Positions 28,976-35,431 of a DNA stretch of 35,431 bases are shown one piece after another; position 1 is the stretch's first letter; the number at the start of each line of letters is the position of its first letter. The translations under genes and the position numbers were made by a program. The notes below the pieces were generated by a model. It ran no database searches. It saw only the letters and a program-made list of their open reading frames with translations, and was not told where the DNA came from. The DNA is from Myxococcales bacterium (GTDB lineage Bacteria; Myxococcota_A; Bradymonadia; Bradymonadales; Bradymonadaceae): the NCBI GenBank assembly GCA_007120035.1, contig SKON01000181.1, forward strand, positions 1 through 35,431. The letters are read 5' to 3'.

Positions 28976-29740
28976 CTAGGTGACCCGACGTTTGGCGATG
29001 ATCACCGCTCCGATGATCGCTGCCAGCAACAAGAGCGCTGTCAGCTCGAAGGGGACGACGAATCGATTGACCAGCAACGCGCTGATCGGCTGGAACGTCC
29101 CGTAGAGCCCGGAACGCCCGGGCACCACTGAGGCCGCCTCCGGGTCAAACTGCATCGACGGCGGCACCTCGAAGGTCCGCTCCGGGTTGAACCGCGGATA
29201 CTTCCCGTCTGACGGCCGCGACGTCCCTCGCTCCCAGGACGCGATCTGCTCCAGGTACTTCTCTTCCAGTGTCTGCTCATCGAGCGCCAGGTAGAGCCCG
29301 GGGATACTCGTCCGGACCTCCTGCACTCGCACCTCGGAGCCATCGTCCTGCACCACCAGGGTGCCTTCCACCGGCGGCTCTCCATCCATCGGCGCTGTGG
29401 CCGACAAGATCGCACCACCGGCGATAAAAAAGAGCACCACCCCGGCGGTGATCGCCAGCGCCGTGTGGAGCTGGAACCTCATCTGTCCCAGCTCGTCTCC
29501 CCTCAAATTCAAGAGCATGATGATGAAGAGGAAGAGCACCATGATGGCCCCGCCGTACACCAGCACCTGCACCACGGCCAAAAAGTGCGCCGAGAGCAGG
29601 ACGTAGAGTCCGGCGAAGAAGAAGAAGTCCACCACCAGGGCTAACGCGCAATACAGCGGATTTCGAACCACCACCACAGACAGGCTGGTGACGATCGCGC
29701 CGATGGCGAATATCCAGAAAAATAGGGGCTCTACACCCAT
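28976..29740 (-). CDS. nuoJ: NADH-quinone oxidoreductase subunit J with large loop insertion
   Basis: Membrane subunit of complex I with five helices expected; 254 residues instead of the usual 160-200. The conserved core is clear: PLFFWIFAIGAIVTSLSVVVVRNPLYCALALVVDFF, LSAHFLAVVQVLVYGGAIMVLFLFIIMLLNL and VPFELTALLLLAAIIGAVIIAKR. The difference is a hydrophilic insertion of about 100 residues (about 114-212) between the fourth helix and the last helix, on the side expected to face the periplasm. I chose the ATG at 29740 because GGAG is eight bases upstream; a GTG at 29749 is the alternative. It is separated from nuoF by 164 bases, and nuoG, nuoH and nuoI are not between them. Confidence 0.92.
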   Translation of the reverse strand: MGVEPLFFWIFAIGAIVTSLSVVVVRNPLYCALALVVDFFFFAGLYVLLSAHFLAVVQVLVYGGAIMVLFLFIIMLLNLRGDELGQMRFQLHTALAITAGVVLFFIAGGAILSATAPMDGEPPVEGTLVVQDDGSEVRVQEVRTSIPGLYLALDEQTLEEKYLEQIASWERGTSRPSDGKYPRFNPERTFEVPPSMQFDPEAASVVPGRSGLYGTFQPISALLVNRFVVPFELTALLLLAAIIGAVIIAKRRVT

Positions 29741-29904
29741 TCCATCCACTCCATTATGGCGTCCGTGGCGGCGAAGATTCGACGTCGAGACGCGCCTTGT
29801 AAACCCTGGCTCCGGGAAGAAAAACCGGGACTCCTTCGGGCGGTTGTCTGATAGCGCACTTTCCGCGGCAGGTCAAAGGGCGAACCCGGCCCCGCTCACC
29901 ACCT

Positions 29905-31341
29905 TCACGCCGCGTCGCTGCGGGCCTGTCGCTGACGCCGGGACCACGCCGGGAACCAGCATCCGCGACGAGTGATGTGTTCCTCGAACTCCTCGGTGAA
30001 CACCTGAATGTAGCTCCGCACCGGGATCGCGATCGAGTCGCCCAGAGCGCAGATCGTATTGCCCTGGATGTTGTCACACATGTCCAGGAGCAGGTCCAAG
30101 TCCTCTCGGCGACCCGTCCCGGCCTCGATCTGATCCAGGACCTTCGCTGCCCACCCCGTTCCCTCTCGACAAGGCGTGCACTGCCCGCAGGACTCGTGAT
30201 GGTAGAAATGCGCCAGCCGGGCCGCCACCCGCACCATGCAGGTGTCGGTGTCCATGAAGGTGATACACGCCGTCCCCATGGAGCTCCCCGCCTCCCGCAT
30301 CGTCTCAAACCCCATCTCGGCGTCCAGCTTGTCCGGGGTCAACACCGCGCACGACGACCCTCCCGGGATGTAGGCTTTCAGATCATGGCCCGGCAGCATC
30401 CCGCCGCCGTACCGCTCCAAGAGCTCCCCGACGGTGATCCCCGACGGGGCCTCGTACACCCCCGGTCGCTGGATCGGGCCCGACAGACCATAGAGCTTGG
30501 GGCCGCCGTTCTTCTCGATCCCCATTTCGGCGAACCACTCCCCGCCGTTCTCGATGATGAACGGGATCGACGAGATCGTCTCCACGTTGTTCACGATCGT
30601 CGGCGCCTGGAACACCCCGACCACCGCCGGGAACGGCGGCTTCATCCGAGGCTGGCCGCTCTTGCCTTCCAGCCCCTCGATCAGCCCCGTCTCCTCACCA
30701 CAGATGTAGGCCCCCGCTCCGGGGTGGACGTAAATATCGAAGTCGAACCCCGAACCCAGGATATTCTTACCCAGGTACCCCTTCTCGTAGCACTGCTTGA
30801 TCGCCTTCTCCAGTCGCCGGATGGCGAACTGCATCTCCCCACGAACGAAGATATAGCAGTACCGGATCCCCAACGCCCAGGCCGCGATGATGCATCCCTC
30901 GATGTGTCGATGAGGGTCCAAGACCATCAGATATCGGTCCTTGAAGGTCCCCGGCTCCCCTTCGTCGGCGTTGATCACCAGATACTTGGGGACATCGCTC
31001 TCTTTCGGCAAGAAGCTCCACTTGATCCCGCACGGGAATCCGGCCCCTCCGCGGCCTCGGAGATTGGACTTCTTGACCTCCTCGATGATCTCCTCGCCGG
31101 ACATCTTCATCGCCTTGCGCAGCGCCTGATAGCCTCCGTGCTTCTCGTAGACGTCGAGATCGTGTCCATTCTCCACCTCGAAGAGCCGGGAGAGATACTT
31201 CTCTTCCTTCTTCGGTGCGACCTTCGGCGCCTTGGCCCGGGCGGCCCCCGGCTTCGGCAGTGGTTTCTTCTCTGGCTCCTCGGCGGTGGGCTCCTCTTCG
31301 GAGACCTCCTGGGTCTCTTCCTTCGGCTTCTCGTCGGTCAT
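29905..31341 (-). CDS. nuoF: NADH-quinone oxidoreductase subunit F (NADH/FMN binding)
   Basis: Oxidises NADH via FMN and passes electrons to the N3 [4Fe-4S] cluster. FMN site GRGGAGFPCGIKW (96-108), NADH-binding GAGAYICGEETGLIEGLEG (208-226) and the cluster ligands ESCGQCTPC plus NTICALGD (C385, C388, C391, C431) are all present. Two departures are seen. An N-terminal extension of about 45 residues is rich in Glu, Lys, Pro and Ala and absent from common NuoF. The protein also continues past the normal end with a Cys- and Arg-rich tail after FEEHITRRGC. It is 46 bases downstream of nuoE. The homologous formate dehydrogenase or hydrogenase subunit is less likely given the nuoJKLMN genes that follow. 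Confidence 0.94.
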   Translation of the reverse strand: MTDEKPKEETQEVSEEEPTAEEPEKKPLPKPGAARAKAPKVAPKKEEKYLSRLFEVENGHDLDVYEKHGGYQALRKAMKMSGEEIIEEVKKSNLRGRGGAGFPCGIKWSFLPKESDVPKYLVINADEGEPGTFKDRYLMVLDPHRHIEGCIIAAWALGIRYCYIFVRGEMQFAIRRLEKAIKQCYEKGYLGKNILGSGFDFDIYVHPGAGAYICGEETGLIEGLEGKSGQPRMKPPFPAVVGVFQAPTIVNNVETISSIPFIIENGGEWFAEMGIEKNGGPKLYGLSGPIQRPGVYEAPSGITVGELLERYGGGMLPGHDLKAYIPGGSSCAVLTPDKLDAEMGFETMREAGSSMGTACITFMDTDTCMVRVAARLAHFYHHESCGQCTPCREGTGWAAKVLDQIEAGTGRREDLDLLLDMCDNIQGNTICALGDSIAIPVRSYIQVFTEEFEEHITRRGCWFPAWSRRQRQARSDAA

Positions 31342-31387
31342 ACTGATTTCCCGTCTAAAGAAGGGGGCTACTTGTCGGTGGGTACGG

Positions 31388-31915
31388 TCAGTGCATTTCC
31401 CGGGGGTTGGGGAGGTCCTTCAGCTTGGCGTTCAGCTCCTCCAGGACCTCATCAACCCGGTCGGGGCTGAGGTTCTCGAAGTACTCGATCTCCCCATCGG
31501 AGTACGTCACCTGGAACATCGGAGCCGTCCCGCAGGAAGCCAAACACTCGGCCTCCGTCAGAGTGTAGTGGCCGTCGGCGCTGGTCTCCCCCAGCCGCAC
31601 CCCGAGCTTCTCCTCCAGGTGATCGATCAGCTCGTAGGCCCCCCGGATCGCGCAGGTCAGGGTGGTGCACACCTGAATATGGCACTTCCCCACGGGCTGC
31701 TTATTGAACATCGTGTAGAACGTCGCCGCGTTCAGCACCCGGGTGGGATGCACATCGAGCCGCTCGGCCACATAATCCATCACCTCCACGGACACCCAAC
31801 CGAACTCCCGTTGAGCGATGAAGAGGGCCGGCAGCATCGCCGCCAGTGTATTCGGATACCGGGTCAAAAGCTCTTGAAATTCTGCCTCTGCCTCTTCCGA
31901 AAATTGCAGTGCCAT
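31388..31915 (-). CDS. nuoE: NADH-quinone oxidoreductase subunit E (24-kDa, 2Fe-2S)
   Basis: Carries the N1a [2Fe-2S] cluster next to NuoF in the NADH-input module. The 175 residues have the thioredoxin-like fold with ligands C83-x4-C88 (VCTTLTC) and C124-x3-C128 (CLASC), the normal NuoE pattern. The N-terminal helical part reads LLTRYPNTLAAMLPALFIAQREFGWVS. It is the first gene of the visible nuo block, with a candidate promoter and a palindrome immediately upstream. The nearest Shine-Dalgarno-like run (GAGG) is rather far, about eleven bases, from the ATG. Confidence 0.95.
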   Translation of the reverse strand: MALQFSEEAEAEFQELLTRYPNTLAAMLPALFIAQREFGWVSVEVMDYVAERLDVHPTRVLNAATFYTMFNKQPVGKCHIQVCTTLTCAIRGAYELIDHLEEKLGVRLGETSADGHYTLTEAECLASCGTAPMFQVTYSDGEIEYFENLSPDRVDEVLEELNAKLKDLPNPREMH

Positions 31916-31945
31916 AGTCGACGCGCCTCGTAGCTGGGGACACCT

Positions 31946-31960
31946 CGCGGAAATTCCGCG
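31946..31960. promoter_or_regulatory. 15-base palindrome in the nuoE leader
   Basis: CGCGGAA-A-TTCCGCG: perfect seven-base arms around a single base, 31-45 bases before the nuoE start and just downstream of the predicted transcription start. Position and symmetry suit a dimeric regulator. It could also fold as a small RNA hairpin, though the one-base loop argues for DNA recognition. Confidence 0.5.
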
Positions 31961-31975
31961 GCTTCAGGTAGCCGA

Positions 31976-32004
31976 AAGCTAGAACCCCCCCTTCCACAAG
32001 TCAA
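31976..32004 (-). promoter_or_regulatory. Candidate sigma70 promoter for nuoEF
   Basis: Minus-strand TTGACT (31999-32004) and TAGCTT (31976-31981) are separated by 17 bases, and the spacer includes a seven-G run. The -35 is good, the -10 weak. Located 61 bases upstream of nuoE. Confidence 0.4.
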
Positions 32005-32025
32005 GAGCGCGCCGCACTCCATCCA

Positions 32026-32535
32026 TCAGGGCAGATACTCCGACTCGTCCAGGCGGTAGTAAAACCGTTCTCGCCCCAGCCGATGAAACCCGATGCTCCG
32101 GTATAAGATCGACGCCGGCGTATTTCCTCGATAGGCCTCCAGGTCGACCCCTCGAATCCCGTTGCCCTCGGCCCATTCCAAGACCTCCTCCACCAGGATT
32201 CGCCCCAGCCCTCGGCGCCGGGCCACAGGGGTCACGTAGAGCTCCTCGATCCACAGGGATCGGCCAGCAAACTTCAGAGACCAGTTGAAATTCGCCACCA
32301 CCACCCCCACAGCCTCTCCCCCTTCGCTGAGCCGGGCCACGAAGCACAGACAGTCTGGATCGGGCCCCCGAGTACCACGGATCACCTCCCGGGCTACGCC
32401 CTCCAGGTCGTCGAGATCTGTCTCCACCCCCAGGTCTTGCATATCTTCCTGAAACAACCGGGCCAACCGAGGAGCCTCCTCTTCCCGAGGCACCTCGATC
32501 ACGATTTCTTCCATCCCACCGGTGTCAGATCTCAC
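32026..32535 (-). CDS. GNAT-family N-acetyltransferase
   Basis: A 169-residue acetyl-CoA-dependent acetyltransferase. Visible GNAT elements are VGVVVANFNWSL (beta strands before motif A), LWIEELYVTPVARRRGLGRILVEEVLEWA (motif A with the R-x-x-G-x-G/A pyrophosphate loop) and VDLEAYRGNTPASILYRSIGF (motif B). Substrate unknown. I prefer the GTG at 32535, with GGAG seven bases upstream, which overlaps the preceding hemerythrin gene by 11 bases. An ATG at 32514 would give 162 residues but has its purine run too close. The overlap suggests co-expression with the hemerythrin gene. Confidence 0.85.
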   Translation of the reverse strand: MRSDTGGMEEIVIEVPREEEAPRLARLFQEDMQDLGVETDLDDLEGVAREVIRGTRGPDPDCLCFVARLSEGGEAVGVVVANFNWSLKFAGRSLWIEELYVTPVARRRGLGRILVEEVLEWAEGNGIRGVDLEAYRGNTPASILYRSIGFHRLGRERFYYRLDESEYLP

Positions 32536-33043
32536 GCATCTTCTCCAACCATTGGCGCCGCTCCTCAGAGGGCACCTTATTCAACACGGAGTCCAAGAAC
32601 GCCGTCTCATCCCGGGTATGCTCCTCCACCAGACGGGCCAAGGATTGCACCACGTCCAGGACCACATCTACATTTCGCTCCATCTCGTCGATGGGCCGGG
32701 TCAATTGCTCGTGGAGCCACCTCGCCCGCTGGCTCATCGTTTCATGCCCTTTGATCAGACCGTGGATCTCGTCCTTCATCTCTGGGAACCGCTCCTCCAA
32801 CACCACAAAGAACACCTCCTCTTCCTGGTTGAAGTGCTCCAGCATATCCTCCAGGGCAACCTCCAGATCTTCGGCGGCTCCCGTCACCATCTCCTGTCGC
32901 TCTTCCCGCTTCATCTCTCCCCGGGCCAGGGATTGGAAGCTGCCGGCCAGATCCTTGAAGAGACGACGGAGGTGCTCGTGCTCGTGGTGCACGGCGTCGA
33001 TCAGGTCGGAGGTGCTCGGTGACGTGGTTTCTTCAGAACTCAT
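32525..33043 (-). CDS. Hemerythrin-like (HHE) domain protein
   Basis: A 172-residue four-helix bundle protein likely holding a di-iron centre. Candidate ligands in order are the His cluster HHEHEH (19-24), H70 with E74 in EHFNQEEEVFF, H94/H100 in HGLIKGHE, and H142 with E146 in EEHTRDETAFLD. Such proteins bind O2 or NO, or serve in redox or iron-sulfur repair signalling; which applies cannot be told here. Fe binding is inference. It is followed by an overlapping GNAT gene. A 14-base perfect palindrome lies just upstream, and glutamate dehydrogenase ends 96 bases before the start on the same strand. Confidence 0.86.
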   Translation of the reverse strand: MSSEETTSPSTSDLIDAVHHEHEHLRRLFKDLAGSFQSLARGEMKREERQEMVTGAAEDLEVALEDMLEHFNQEEEVFFVVLEERFPEMKDEIHGLIKGHETMSQRARWLHEQLTRPIDEMERNVDVVLDVVQSLARLVEEHTRDETAFLDSVLNKVPSEERRQWLEKMREI

Positions 33044-33069
33044 GGACGATTACTCACATGCAGGTCATC

Positions 33070-33083
33070 TCGCCCCGGGGCGA
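33070..33083. promoter_or_regulatory. Perfect 14-base palindrome upstream of hemerythrin gene
   Basis: TCGCCCCGGGGCGA is fully self-complementary, 27-40 bases before the hemerythrin start and between it and the glutamate dehydrogenase stop. It may be an operator. High GC makes a chance match easier, so confidence is low. Confidence 0.35.
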
Positions 33084-33138
33084 CGAAGATGACGATACCG
33101 ACGGGTCTCGAAGAGCGCAAGGCTTGCCCCTCTCGGCC

Positions 33139-34425
33139 CTATCCCTGGTAGTACTCCCGAGTCCCCTGCGCCTCGATCGCCTCATCGATCCTTGCCAAGG
33201 CCACCACGTAGGCCGCCGTCGTCAGGTCCACCTGATGCTCGTCGGCGGTGGCCCTCACCTCTTCGGTGGCCCCTCGCATCCGCTCCTCCAGTCGATCCCG
33301 GACCTTCTCCTCCCTCCACCGCTCTCCTCGCCGGTTTTGAATCCACTCGAAGTAGCTCACGGTGACGCCCCCGGCGTTGACCAGAATCCCGGGGACCACC
33401 TCTACGTCTCGCTCAACCAAAAGCTCCTGGGCCGCCGAGGTCACCGGCCCGTTTGCCACCTCGAAGATCACATCGGCCCGCACATCCTCGGCGTTTTCCT
33501 CGGTGATCTGGTTCTCCAAGGCCGCCGGCACCAAAAGATCCACGTCTAAGGTTAAGAGCTCGGCATTGCTGATCTGAGCCCCTTTCACGGTCTCGCAGTC
33601 CGCCACCTGAGCGGCGTGGTACACGCTGGTCCCACCGTTCTGCTCCTTGAACTGACGGAGCTTCTTCACGTTCAGTCCGGTCTCCGAGTAGAGCGCTCCC
33701 TGGGAGTCGCTCACGGCGACCACCCGAAACCCGGCCTCCATCAACTGGGTCGCCACCTCGGCCCCGGCGTTTCCGAACCCCTGCACGGCCACCGTCGTGT
33801 CTTCCGGCCTTCGATCCCGACCCTTCAACATCTCGTCGATCACGAAGAACGCCCCCGTGGCCGTCGCCCGTTCTCGCAACGCCGAGCCCCCGAGCGCCAG
33901 GGGCTTCCCCGTGATCACCGCCGGCCGATGCTCCCGACTGATCAGAGAGTACTGGTTGGCCATCCACCCCATGATCAACTCGTTGGTGTACATATCCGGC
34001 GCAGGAACGTCGAGATCGGGACCAATGAAATCGGCCACCTGATTCACATAGGATCGGCTCAACCGCTCCAACTCCATCCGCGACAGTTCCTTCGGGTTGA
34101 CCTGCACCCCACCCTTGGCCCCTCCGTAGGGCAGATTCAAGAGAGCGCATTTGAAGGTCATCCAGAACGCCAGCGTCTGGAGGTGATCGACGTCCACCTT
34201 GGGGTGGTACCGAATTCCCCCCTTCCCCGGGCCTAACGTGGTGTCGTATCGGACCCGGTACCCCCCGAAGGTCCGCAGCTGCCCGTCATCCATCCGCACG
34301 GGCACGGAGAACTTCACGCTCAACTCCGGCCGCTTCAGCTTCTCCTCGGTATCGGCGTTGATCTTCACCAGCTCCGCGGCTCGTTTCAGCGCAAAGTGGG
34401 CGTCCTCCAATAACTTCGAACTCAT
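33139..34425 (-). CDS. Glutamate dehydrogenase (Glu/Leu/Phe/Val family)
   Basis: Interconverts glutamate and 2-oxoglutarate plus ammonium. The 428 residues match the hexameric NAD(P)-linked type. Substrate-site lysine is in PGKGGIRYH (K68), K92 follows, catalytic K104 is in GGAKGG and D144 in PAPDM. The Rossmann motif GFGNAG is near 217, and the C-terminal NAGGVTVSYFEWIQN is typical. I start at the ATG at 34425, which has GGAG five bases upstream; the open frame continues but has no family similarity. Cofactor preference is not evident by eye. It is transcribed divergently from the P-II and glutamine synthetase genes, which fits nitrogen or glutamate balance. Leucine dehydrogenase-like activity is less likely at this length and motif set. 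Confidence 0.95.
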   Translation of the reverse strand: MSSKLLEDAHFALKRAAELVKINADTEEKLKRPELSVKFSVPVRMDDGQLRTFGGYRVRYDTTLGPGKGGIRYHPKVDVDHLQTLAFWMTFKCALLNLPYGGAKGGVQVNPKELSRMELERLSRSYVNQVADFIGPDLDVPAPDMYTNELIMGWMANQYSLISREHRPAVITGKPLALGGSALRERATATGAFFVIDEMLKGRDRRPEDTTVAVQGFGNAGAEVATQLMEAGFRVVAVSDSQGALYSETGLNVKKLRQFKEQNGGTSVYHAAQVADCETVKGAQISNAELLTLDVDLLVPAALENQITEENAEDVRADVIFEVANGPVTSAAQELLVERDVEVVPGILVNAGGVTVSYFEWIQNRRGERWREEKVRDRLEERMRGATEEVRATADEHQVDLTTAAYVVALARIDEAIEAQGTREYYQG

Positions 34426-34573
34426 CGGATCTCCTTCATCACGAACCTCAAGTACCTCCTTCTTGGTCGGGCTGAACGTCTTCACCCCGTCCTGGCAATC
34501 AAGATCCGATCGCATCCGCTCTCCTCCAGAGTCTCTTTGCGCCGCGATCGAAGCTCCTCGTCGCCCCCCCTCT

Positions 34574-35080
<507 letters not shown>

Positions 35081-35138
35081 ATCTTTGACCTGACCTTTGG
35101 ACTCACCACACCCCAATGCCCAACGGCTGGAGACACCC

Positions 35139-35431
35139 ATGACATCGCTGAACTCCGTACAAGACGCCCTCGACTTTGCCATCCAGAACGAAGCTCGGAT
35201 GGTGGATCTGAAGTTCCTCGACTTTTTGGGGACCTGGCAGCATCTAACCATCCCGGCTCACCGCCTCGACGCCGACCTCTTCGACGAAGGCCTCGGCTTC
35301 GACGGCAGCTCCCTGCGAGGCTGGCAGCCCATCCACGCCTCGGACATGCAGGTCCGCCCCGACTACACCACGGCCCGGATTGACCCCTTCACCAAACACC
35401 CCACGGTGAGCTTCGTCTGCAATATCTACGA
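35139..35431 (+). CDS. glnA: Glutamine synthetase type I, N-terminal part only
   Basis: ATP-dependent synthesis of glutamine from glutamate and ammonium. About 97 residues are visible before the window ends. They show the N-terminal beta-grasp region with VDLKFLDFLGTWQHLTIP, DEGLGFDGSSLRGWQPIHASDMQVRPD (the FDGSS signature) and IDPF. The start ATG at 35139 has GGAG six bases upstream. It follows the P-II gene by 58 bases, probably in one transcript. The catalytic domain, adenylylation Tyr and C-terminus lie beyond the edge. Confidence 0.93.
   Translation, partial: MTSLNSVQDALDFAIQNEARMVDLKFLDFLGTWQHLTIPAHRLDADLFDEGLGFDGSSLRGWQPIHASDMQVRPDYTTARIDPFTKHPTVSFVCNIY

Noticed and set aside
29750..29904. 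Terminator or small gene in the nuoF-nuoJ gap
   Set aside because: Only four-base CCGG pairing is possible around the A-rich run, and no frame with a ribosome site and typical codon bias was found.

Overview
This is a GC-rich bacterial chromosome segment. Coding strands are extremely C-biased at third codon positions, so most genes carry long spurious antisense frames. Gene content suggests a Deltaproteobacteria-type lineage in the broad sense (Myxococcota or Bradymonadia-like). The pointers are an EF-G of the spirochaete/planctomycete/delta and mitochondrial EFG1 type, a large lipoprotein with MopE-like Cys/Asp/Asn repeats and a beta-propeller, a zinc-ribbon/acidic/FHA-like protein, and ParAB. 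This taxonomic call is inference; no rRNA or tRNA is present.

Layout. 1-5243: partial enoyl-CoA hydratase (-), two overlapping small exported or lipoprotein genes (+), then parB, parA and an acyl-CoA carboxylase carboxyltransferase subunit (-). 5352-7699: DoxX and a dicarboxylate/amino-acid:cation symporter (+) converging with, and overlapping, a YfcE-type phosphoesterase (-). 8094-12700: outer-membrane barrel protein (+), a DUF21/CBS protein (-) and fusA (-). 13003-19730: giant lipoprotein and ftsK (+), then the zinc-ribbon/FHA-like protein (-). 19984-20244: a structured non-coding element with 46-base inverted arms. 20284-22881: a tightly overlapping three-gene cassette of stand-alone adenylation enzyme, AAC(3)-fold acyltransferase and carrier protein (+). 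22863-31915: respiratory complex I genes nuoE, F, J, K, L, M, N (-), with nuoG, H and I absent between F and J. 32026-34425: GNAT, hemerythrin-like and glutamate dehydrogenase genes (-). 34739-end: P-II protein and the start of glutamine synthetase (+).

How the genes fit together. The right end is a nitrogen-assimilation locus: glutamate dehydrogenase diverges from P-II and glutamine synthetase across a 313-base region with two clean inverted repeats. The P-II protein is unusual: two canonical 2-oxoglutarate ligands (Q39, K58) are replaced by Gly and Arg, while the ATP-binding residues are kept. The complex I block supplies the NADH-input subunits E and F and the membrane-arm subunits J to N; the missing subunits must lie elsewhere if the enzyme is complete. 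The most likely undescribed system is the adenylation/AAC(3)/carrier cassette behind its structured leader, which looks like a small aminoacyl- or acyl-transfer pathway acting on an amine acceptor.
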